NCBI GenBank assembly: GCA_003343605.1
Contig: QAKW01000047.1
Location: 1 to 9,181 of the forward strand
Origin: Clostridiales bacterium
GTDB lineage: Bacteria; Bacillota; Clostridia; Oscillospirales; QAKW01
Length of the DNA stretch: 9,181 nucleotides
Reading direction: 5' to 3'
Below the pieces are notes generated by a model. The model had not been told where the DNA came from. It saw nothing but the letters and a program-made list of their open reading frames with translations, and did not search any database. Of this stretch, positions 4,323 through 9,181 are shown one piece after another; the first letter of the stretch is position 1; every line of letters begins with the position of its first letter. The position numbers were made by a program, and so were the translations under genes.

Positions 4323-6401
4323 ATGCCTAGAGAATTTACACTCGATAAGTATCGGAATATCGGCATTATGGCCCATATCGACGCCGGTAAGACGACTACG
4401 ACCGAGCGTATCCTGTTTTATACCGGCAGAAACCACCGGATCGGCGAAACCCACGACGGCGACGCCACCATGGACTGGATGGAGCAGGAACAGGAGCGCG
4501 GGATTACCATTACCTCCGCTGCAACAACCTGCCATTGGAAGGGCTACCGGATTAATATTATCGATACGCCGGGGCACGTAGACTTCACGGTTGAAGTGGA
4601 GCGTTCGCTCAGGGTGCTGGACGGTTCTGTTACCGTATTCTGCGCCAAGGGCGGCGTTGAGCCGCAATCGGAAACGGTTTGGCGCCAGGCCGATAAATAC
4701 CGGGTTCCCCGGATGGCTTTTGTAAACAAAATGGATATTATGGGCGCCGATTTCTACCGGGTTGTGCAGATGATGAAGGACCGGCTGAAATGCAACGCGG
4801 TACCCGTGCAGCTGCCGATCGGCTATGAAGATACTTTCCGCGGCATCATCGATCTGATCGAGATGAACGCAGAGGTTTATTACGACGATCTGGGAAAGGA
4901 TTTCCGCCAGGAGCCGATTCCCGAGGATATGCAGGAGCTCGCCGAAAAATATCATGCGGAGTTGGTGGAAGCGGTTGCCGAAACCGATGAAGAGCTGATG
5001 ATGAAATATCTGGAAGGCGAGGAGCTCACCAAAGAGGAAATCCGCAAGGCGATCCGCAAGGCAACGATCGATAATACCATCGTGCCGGTTTGCTGCGGCA
5101 CCGCTTACCGGAACAAGGGCGTGCAGATGCTGCTGGACAATATCGTGGAATATATGCCCGCTCCTACCGATATTCCCGCCATCAAGGGTGTAACCGCTGA
5201 TGGAGAAGAGACGGAGCGCCATGCCGACGATAAAGAGCCGTTTTCTGCGCTGGCCTTTAAGATCATGACCGATCCGTTTGTAGGAAAGCTCTGCTTCTTC
5301 CGGGTTTATTCCGGTATGATCACCGCCGGCAGCGGTGTTTATAATTCCACCAAAGGCACCAAAGAGCGTATTGGCCGTATCGTTGCGATGCATGCCAATC
5401 ACCGCCAGGAGATTACCGAGGTTTATACCGGTGATATTGCCGCCGCGGTGGGCCTCAAGAATGTCACCACCGGCGATACCCTCTGCGATGAGGGGCATCC
5501 GGTAATTCTGGAATCGATGGAATTCCCCGATCCGGTAATCCGGGTGGCGATTGAGCCTAAAACCAAGGCCTCGCAGGAGAAGATGGCGGTTGCGCTTGCC
5601 AAGCTGGCCGAGGAAGACCCCACCTTCCGGACCTGGACGGATGAAGAAACCGGCCAGACCATTATTGCCGGTATGGGCGAGCTGCATCTGGAGATCATTG
5701 TAGACCGGATGCTGCGTGAATTTAAGGTTGAGGCCAATGTCGGCGCGCCGCAGGTTGCCTATAAGGAAACCATCCGGGCAAACTGCGCTTCCGATATGAA
5801 ATATGCCCGTCAGAGCGGCGGTAAGGGCCAGTATGGCCATGTAAAGATTCGGGTAGAGCCCAATGAATCCGGCAAGGGCTACGAGTTTATCAACGAAGTA
5901 GTCGGCGGCGCGGTGCCCAAGGAGTATATTCCCGCGGTAGACGCCGGTATCCAGGGCGCGATGCAGAGCGGTATTCTCGCCGGCTTCCCGGTGGTGGACC
6001 TGAAGGTTACGCTCTACGATGGCTCTTATCACGAGGTTGACTCTTCTGAAATGGCGTTTAAGATTGCCGGATCCATGGCAATTAAAGATGCGATGCGCAA
6101 GGGCAACCCGGTGCTGATGGAGCCGATCATGCGGGTAGACGTGGTGACCCCCGAGGAATATATGGGCGATGTAATCGGCGATCTGAACAGCCGCCGCGGC
6201 CAGGTGCAGGGCATGGAGGCCATTCCGGGCGCGCGCCAGATCGAGGCGCTGGTCCCCTTGAGCGAGATGTTTGGGTATGCAACCGATCTGCGGAGCAAAA
6301 CCCAGGGGCGCGGCCAGTATACCATGCAGCCGGATTCCTATCTGGAAGTTCCGAAGAGCATTGCGGAGAAGATTATCAGCACCCGCCAAAAGAGCGAATA
6401 A
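4323..6401 (+). CDS. fusA: Elongation factor G
   Basis: EF-G (692 residues, the standard length) is the GTPase that moves tRNAs and mRNA through the ribosome after peptide transfer and, with ribosome recycling factor, helps split the ribosome. GTPase motifs are intact: the P-loop AHIDAGKT (17-24), switch I RGITIT (59-64), DTPGH with the catalytic His (81-85) and NKMD (135-138). The G5 element reads GTA (259-261) where GSA is common, a conservative change. Domains II-V are complete, including the domain IV stretch GGKGQYGHV (about 498-506), the tip region with GAVPKEYIPAVDAGIQGAMQ, and the domain V segment with DLNSRRGQVQGME. The ribosome binding site GAAGGAG lies at 4311-4317. It is the third gene of the str operon. 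Confidence 0.99.
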   Translation: MPREFTLDKYRNIGIMAHIDAGKTTTTERILFYTGRNHRIGETHDGDATMDWMEQEQERGITITSAATTCHWKGYRINIIDTPGHVDFTVEVERSLRVLDGSVTVFCAKGGVEPQSETVWRQADKYRVPRMAFVNKMDIMGADFYRVVQMMKDRLKCNAVPVQLPIGYEDTFRGIIDLIEMNAEVYYDDLGKDFRQEPIPEDMQELAEKYHAELVEAVAETDEELMMKYLEGEELTKEEIRKAIRKATIDNTIVPVCCGTAYRNKGVQMLLDNIVEYMPAPTDIPAIKGVTADGEETERHADDKEPFSALAFKIMTDPFVGKLCFFRVYSGMITAGSGVYNSTKGTKERIGRIVAMHANHRQEITEVYTGDIAAAVGLKNVTTGDTLCDEGHPVILESMEFPDPVIRVAIEPKTKASQEKMAVALAKLAEEDPTFRTWTDEETGQTIIAGMGELHLEIIVDRMLREFKVEANVGAPQVAYKETIRANCASDMKYARQSGGKGQYGHVKIRVEPNESGKGYEFINEVVGGAVPKEYIPAVDAGIQGAMQSGILAGFPVVDLKVTLYDGSYHEVDSSEMAFKIAGSMAIKDAMRKGNPVLMEPIMRVDVVTPEEYMGDVIGDLNSRRGQVQGMEAIPGARQIEALVPLSEMFGYATDLRSKTQGRGQYTMQPDSYLEVPKSIAEKIISTRQKSE

Positions 6402-6416
6402 TTGCTGAAAAAACTC

Positions 6417-6445
6417 TTGCATTCTGCTGTTGTTTATATTAAAAT
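6417..6445 (+). promoter_or_regulatory. Candidate internal promoter for tuf
   Basis: In the 84-base fusA-tuf gap, TTGCAT (6417-6422) is followed after 17 bases by TAAAAT (6440-6445). A start near 6452 would give tuf a leader of about 34 bases. A separate promoter would fit the need for far more EF-Tu than EF-G. The -10 box is good, the -35 box modest. Confidence 0.55.
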
Positions 6446-6485
6446 AAGTTTATCTAACATTCAAAATTAAAGGAGGACACTCAAA

Positions 6486-7688
6486 ATGGCGAAGGCTAAA
6501 TTTGAGAGAAACAAACCCCATGTTAACATTGGTACCATTGGCCACGTTGACCATGGTAAGACCACTCTGACCGCTGCGATTACCAAGGTGCTGGCATTTA
6601 AGGGTCAGGCTTCCTATTCCGAATATGGCGATATTGATAAGGCTCCTGAAGAGAGAGAAAGAGGTATTACCATCAACACTGCGCACGTGGAGTATGAGAC
6701 GGATCAGCGCCACTATGCGCATGTAGACTGCCCGGGCCATGCCGACTATGTAAAGAACATGATTACCGGCGCCGCGCAGATGGACGGCGCGATTCTGGTG
6801 GTTTCCGCGGCCGATGGCCCGATGCCCCAGACCCGTGAGCATATTCTGCTCTCCCGCCAGGTTGGCGTTCCCAACATTGTTGTTTTCATGAACAAGGTGG
6901 ATCAGGTAGACGATGAAGAGCTGCTGGATCTGGTTGAGATGGAGATCCGCGATCTGCTCACAGAGTATGAGTTCCCCGGCGATGAGATTCCCATCATCAA
7001 GGGCTCCGCTCTGGCGGCGATCGAATGCGGCAGCACCGATATCAATGATCCGGCTTATGCGCCGATCCTCGAGCTGATGGATGCGGTGGATTCCTATATC
7101 CCCACGCCGGAGAGAAAGGCCGATCAGCCCTTCCTGATGCCGGTGGAAGACGTATTCACCATCACCGGCCGCGGTACGGTTGCTACCGGCCGTGTAGAGC
7201 GTGGCCAGCTGAAGCTCAACGAGGAAGTTGAAATCGTTGGTCTGGCTGATGAAGCCCGCAAGACGGTTGTTACCGGTATTGAAATGTTCCGCAAGCTGCT
7301 GGATTACGCGGAAGCCGGCGATAACATCGGCGCGCTGCTGCGTGGTATCAACAGAACGGATATTAAGCGCGGCCAGGTTCTGGCGAAACCCGGCACCATT
7401 CATCCCCATACCAAGTTTAAGGGCCAGGTTTACGTACTGACCAAGGATGAAGGCGGCCGTCACAGCCCGTTCTTTACCAACTATCGTCCGCAGTTCTATT
7501 TCAGAACCACCGACGTTACCGGCGTGATCACGCTGCCGGATGGCGTTGATATGTGCAAACCCGGCGATAATGTTGTGATGGATGTTGAGCTGATCACCCC
7601 GATCGCCATCGAAGTAGGCCTGCGTTTCGCGATTCGTGAAGGCGGCAGAACCGTTGGTTCCGGCGTTGTTACCGAAATCTTCGAGTAA
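6486..7688 (+). CDS. tuf: Elongation factor Tu
   Basis: EF-Tu (400 residues) carries aminoacyl-tRNA to the ribosomal A site as a GTP complex. All GTPase motifs are present: GHVDHGKT (19-26), RGITINTAHVEY (59-70), DCPGH with the catalytic His (81-85), NKVD (136-139) and GSAL (173-176). Domain II follows with FTITGRGTVATGRVERG (about residues 222-238), and domain III with HTKFKGQVYVLTKDEGGRHS and the ending VGSGVVTEIFE. Nothing is missing. The ribosome binding site AGGAGG (6471-6476) lies 9 bases before the ATG. It ends the str operon. No terminator is visible between its stop and the FMN riboswitch that starts 17 bases later, so tuf transcripts probably run into that riboswitch. Confidence 0.99.
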   Translation: MAKAKFERNKPHVNIGTIGHVDHGKTTLTAAITKVLAFKGQASYSEYGDIDKAPEERERGITINTAHVEYETDQRHYAHVDCPGHADYVKNMITGAAQMDGAILVVSAADGPMPQTREHILLSRQVGVPNIVVFMNKVDQVDDEELLDLVEMEIRDLLTEYEFPGDEIPIIKGSALAAIECGSTDINDPAYAPILELMDAVDSYIPTPERKADQPFLMPVEDVFTITGRGTVATGRVERGQLKLNEEVEIVGLADEARKTVVTGIEMFRKLLDYAEAGDNIGALLRGINRTDIKRGQVLAKPGTIHPHTKFKGQVYVLTKDEGGRHSPFFTNYRPQFYFRTTDVTGVITLPDGVDMCKPGDNVVMDVELITPIAIEVGLRFAIREGGRTVGSGVVTEIFE

Positions 7689-7705
7689 AAATCAATAAAA
7701 TAACG

Positions 7706-7821
7706 ATTCTTTGGGGCAGGGTGTGATTCCCTACCGGTGGTAACAGTCCACGAGCGCGGATTTTCGCGCATGATCAGGTGCAATTCCTGAACCGACGGTA
7801 TAGTCCGGATGAGAAAAGAAT
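7706..7821 (+). promoter_or_regulatory. FMN riboswitch (RFN element)
   Basis: The RFN core is recognisable: GGGGCAGGGTG (7713-7723), ATTCCCTACCGG, AGTCCACGAGC, the variable stem GCGCGGATTTTCGCGC (7754-7769), ATCAGGTGCAATTCCTGA, CCGACGGTATAGTCCGGATG (7792-7811) and AGAAAAGAATG. The closing helix P1 pairs ATTCTTT (7706-7712) with AAAGAAT (7815-7821). It is followed after 24 bases by a strong terminator and then by a riboflavin transporter gene, so FMN binding should stop transcription. It begins only 17 bases after tuf, with no clear promoter of its own: TAAAAT at 7696-7701 lacks a good -35 box. Confidence 0.97.
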
Positions 7822-7845
7822 GTTGTCTTATGCTATTTTGCATTG

Positions 7846-7886
7846 AAAGCGCCCCGGCGGGAGTTCCCCGCGGGGCGCTTTTTTTA
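7846..7886 (+). terminator. Intrinsic terminator of the FMN riboswitch
   Basis: AAAGCGCCCCG (7846-7856) pairs perfectly with CGGGGCGCTTT (7871-7881), with an inner CGGG/CCCG extension, followed by a T-run through 7885. It is the expression platform of the riboswitch and probably also ends tuf transcripts. TTGGGGC in the aptamer (7711-7717) can pair with GCCCCGG (7851-7857) as a possible antiterminator. An 11-base copy of the 3' arm recurs at 7889-7899. Confidence 0.93.
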
Positions 7887-7977
7887 TTCCGCGGGGCGCC
7901 CGGCAGAGCGGATCCCGCCGGCCGAATGCATAATACGGCATTCTCCTGTATTTTGATGATAAGGAGTGTATTTTTAA

Positions 7978-8514
7978 ATGAAGCAAACAAAGAAGCTTAC
8001 CATTGCCGCAATGCTTTCCGCAGTAGGGGTTCTGCTGATTTTTCTGAATTTTCCGCTGGTGCCGCAGGCCGGATTTTTAAGATATGATCCCGGCGATATT
8101 CCGATTCTGATTTTAACATTTATGCTGGGGCCGGTATATGGCGTTTTGTCTACAGTAGTTGTTTCGGTGATACAGGCGCTGTTTTTATCGGCAGACGGCT
8201 GGTTCGGCGGGCTGATGCATGTTTTGGCCACCAGCGCGCTGCTGCTCCCGGTGGGGCTGCTGACACGGAAGAAAGAAACCGTTCGCCGGAGAATCGCGGG
8301 TCTGCTGATCGGCGTTGCGGCTATGGTGGCGGTGATGCTTGCCTTCAATTATCTGCTGGATCCGGTGTTTTATAAGCTGCCGCGGGCGGCGGTGGTAGAC
8401 CTGCTGCCCTGGATCGGGCTTTTTAATCTGATTAAGGGCGGCGTAAACGCCGCGCTGGCCCTGCTGGTTTGGCAGGGGCTCGGCGCAGTGCTGAAGAAGA
8501 TAAAAACCGCTTGA
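7978..8514 (+). CDS. ribU: Riboflavin ECF transporter substrate-binding subunit
   Basis: This 178-residue integral membrane protein resembles RibU, the S component that binds riboflavin and works with the shared ECF energy-coupling module (EcfA1, EcfA2, EcfT, not in this window). The family signature FLRYDPGDIP is at 33-42. Hydrophobic segments lie at about 8-25, 41-50, 52-70, 77-96, 106-126 and 143-168, consistent with six membrane helices; basic residues occur at RKKETVRRR (97-105) and at the C-terminus. NLIKGG (150-155) is also typical of the family. Placement behind an FMN riboswitch independently supports the flavin role. AAGGAG (7961-7966) precedes the ATG by 11 bases, slightly long. 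The stop codon overlaps the metK -35 box, and no separate terminator is seen. Confidence 0.92.
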   Translation: MKQTKKLTIAAMLSAVGVLLIFLNFPLVPQAGFLRYDPGDIPILILTFMLGPVYGVLSTVVVSVIQALFLSADGWFGGLMHVLATSALLLPVGLLTRKKETVRRRIAGLLIGVAAMVAVMLAFNYLLDPVFYKLPRAAVVDLLPWIGLFNLIKGGVNAALALLVWQGLGAVLKKIKTA

Positions 8515-8539
8515 CAAATTCTGCGGTATGGGGTATTAT
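8511..8539 (+). promoter_or_regulatory. metK promoter
   Basis: A perfect TTGACA (8511-8516) overlaps the ribU stop codon (8512-8514). After exactly 17 bases comes TATTAT (8534-8539), predicting a start near 8546, about a dozen bases before the SAM riboswitch. Confidence 0.87.
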
Positions 8540-8558
8540 AAAAGAAATCAACTGAATA

Positions 8559-8676
8559 TTATTATCAAGAGCGGTGGAGGGACTGGCCCGATGAAGCCCG
8601 ACAACCTGCGCTTTTCAACCGGCGCAAGGTGTTAAATCCTGCGGACGCCCCGAAAGGGGATTCCGAAAGATAAGAA
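8559..8676 (+). promoter_or_regulatory. SAM-I riboswitch (S-box)
   Basis: The S-box consensus is clear: TTATCAAGAG (8562-8571), GGTGGAGGGACTGGCCCGAT (8573-8592), GACAACC (8600-8606), a stem TGCGC/GCGCA (8607-8611 with 8622-8626), AAGGTG followed by AAATCCTGC, a stem GCCCC/GGGG, and CCGAAAGATAAG (8663-8674). P1 pairs TTATC (8562-8566) with GATAA (8669-8673). A terminator and metK follow, so SAM binding should switch off SAM synthesis. Confidence 0.97.
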
Positions 8677-8684
8677 AGAAACAG

Positions 8685-8713
8685 ATGCGCTCTTGCCAAA
8701 GAGCGCATTTTTT
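8685..8713 (+). terminator. Intrinsic terminator of the SAM riboswitch
   Basis: A perfect 10-bp stem, ATGCGCTCTT (8685-8694) with AAGAGCGCAT (8699-8708) around a GCCA loop, is followed by a T-run to 8713. CGCTCTTG (8688-8695) is also the exact complement of CAAGAGCG (8566-8573) in the aptamer, giving a plausible antiterminator when SAM is absent. Confidence 0.95.
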
Positions 8714-8730
8714 ATGGTAAGGAGCAAAAG

Positions 8731-9181
8731 ATGGGAAGAAATTATTTATTTACATCCGAATCGGTAACCGAAGGGCATCCCGATAAAATGTGCGACCGGA
8801 TTTCCGATGCAATTCTGGATGCGATTCTCGCTCAGGATCCGGAAGCCCGGGTAGCCTGTGAAACAACGGTGACTACCGGTACGGTTCATGTGATGGGGGA
8901 GATCACCACCAGCGCGCAGGTGGATTACCCGAAGGTGGTGAGAGAAGCGATTCGTGCGATCGGCTACGATCGGGCCAAATATGGGTTCGATTGCGATACC
9001 TGCGGCGTTTTGGTGACGCTTGACCGGCAATCGCCCGATATTGCCCTGGGGGTAGACCGGGCGCTGGAGGCGAAGGAGGGCGCAACGGAAGAGGCGCTGG
9101 CGGTTGGCGCCGGGGATCAGGGGATGATGTTTGGCTATGCCTCCGATGAGACGCCGGAGCTGATGCCGATGGCCATCTCTT
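8731..9181 (+). CDS. metK: S-adenosylmethionine synthetase (5' part; runs off the window)
   Basis: MetK makes S-adenosylmethionine from methionine and ATP, releasing phosphate and pyrophosphate; it is a cytosolic homotetramer or dimer needing Mg2+ and K+. The 150 codons present cover a little over a third of the usual length of about 390-400 residues. They include FTSESVTEGHPDK (7-19) with the active-site His16, the strand region ACETTVTTG (42-50), and the signature GAGDQGMMFGYA (126-137). The frame is open to the last base, so the 3' end lies beyond the window. AAGGAG (8719-8724) sits 6 bases before the ATG. The SAM-I riboswitch upstream provides end-product control. Confidence 0.97.
   Translation, partial: MGRNYLFTSESVTEGHPDKMCDRISDAILDAILAQDPEARVACETTVTTGTVHVMGEITTSAQVDYPKVVREAIRAIGYDRAKYGFDCDTCGVLVTLDRQSPDIALGVDRALEAKEGATEEALAVGAGDQGMMFGYASDETPELMPMAIS

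Noticed and set aside
4299..6422. Open frame of 707 codons on the minus strand across fusA
   Set aside because: It lies entirely opposite EF-G and arises from the codon bias of the highly expressed plus-strand gene. The translation is rich in His, Leu and Gly with no domain pattern.
6450..7463. Open frame of 337 codons on the minus strand across tuf
   Set aside because: Shadow of EF-Tu, with the same low-complexity look and no independent support.
7924..7943. GAATGC/GCATTC inverted repeat between the FMN terminator and ribU
   Set aside because: Short stem with competing pairings (GCCG/CGGC), no T-run, and too far from the ribosome binding site to argue for control.
7496..7990. 164-codon minus-strand open frame over the tuf end and FMN riboswitch
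   Set aside because: It overlaps the tuf coding end, the riboswitch and its terminator on the opposite strand; those features explain the sequence.
7809..8087. 92-codon plus-strand open frame from the riboswitch into ribU
   Set aside because: It starts inside the conserved RFN core, reads through the terminator, and overlaps ribU in another frame.
1..9181. CRISPR arrays, tRNA or rRNA genes, and insertion-sequence genes
   Set aside because: No regularly spaced repeats, no cloverleaf with a TTCGA-type arm, and no transposase-like coding region were seen.

Overview
The window looks like chromosomal DNA from a low-to-mid GC Gram-positive anaerobe of the class Clostridia, possibly near the Oscillospiraceae/Ruminococcaceae; that placement is a judgement. 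Support comes from the Firmicutes-type S12 with a long N-terminal loop, strong AGGAGG-type ribosome binding sites, transcription-terminating FMN and SAM-I riboswitches, an ECF-type riboflavin transporter subunit, and the order rpsL-rpsG-fusA-tuf.

Region 1 (1 to about 3002) is AT-rich accessory DNA carrying small toxin-antitoxin and regulator genes. It holds a Phd/YefM-ParE pair (13-591) closed by a bidirectional terminator, an unrecognised minus-strand gene (644-1051), an XRE-type helix-turn-helix gene (1189-1440) convergent with a ribbon-helix-helix gene (1450-1644), an AT-rich stretch of roughly 500 bp with no convincing gene, a second Phd-type antitoxin with no toxin beside it (2177-2392), and a RelB-like/RelE pair (2540-3002). 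Several of these have readable promoters overlapped by palindromes, as expected for self-repressed loci.

Region 2 (about 3086-7688) is the str operon. A TTGACA/extended -10 promoter is followed by a leader of about 138 nt with a 12-bp hairpin, then rpsL, rpsG, fusA and tuf. All four products are full length with intact motifs. tuf has an additional candidate promoter in the fusA-tuf gap. These genes encode the S12 and S7 proteins of the 30S subunit and the two elongation GTPases EF-G and EF-Tu.

Region 3 (7706-9181) holds two riboswitch-controlled genes. An FMN riboswitch starts 17 nt after the tuf stop codon, with no terminator seen between them, and is followed by a strong terminator and then ribU. 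The metK promoter has its -35 box on the ribU stop codon; it drives a SAM-I riboswitch with terminator and then metK, which runs off the window end. Both genes should be shut off by the end product of their pathway.

The most noteworthy points are the FMN riboswitch placed directly in the 3' flank of tuf, the duplicated 3' arm of its terminator, the promoter/palindrome arrangements of the antitoxin genes, the inverted repeat bracketing the XRE ribosome binding site, and the structured rpsL leader. I did not find a clearly new multi-gene system.
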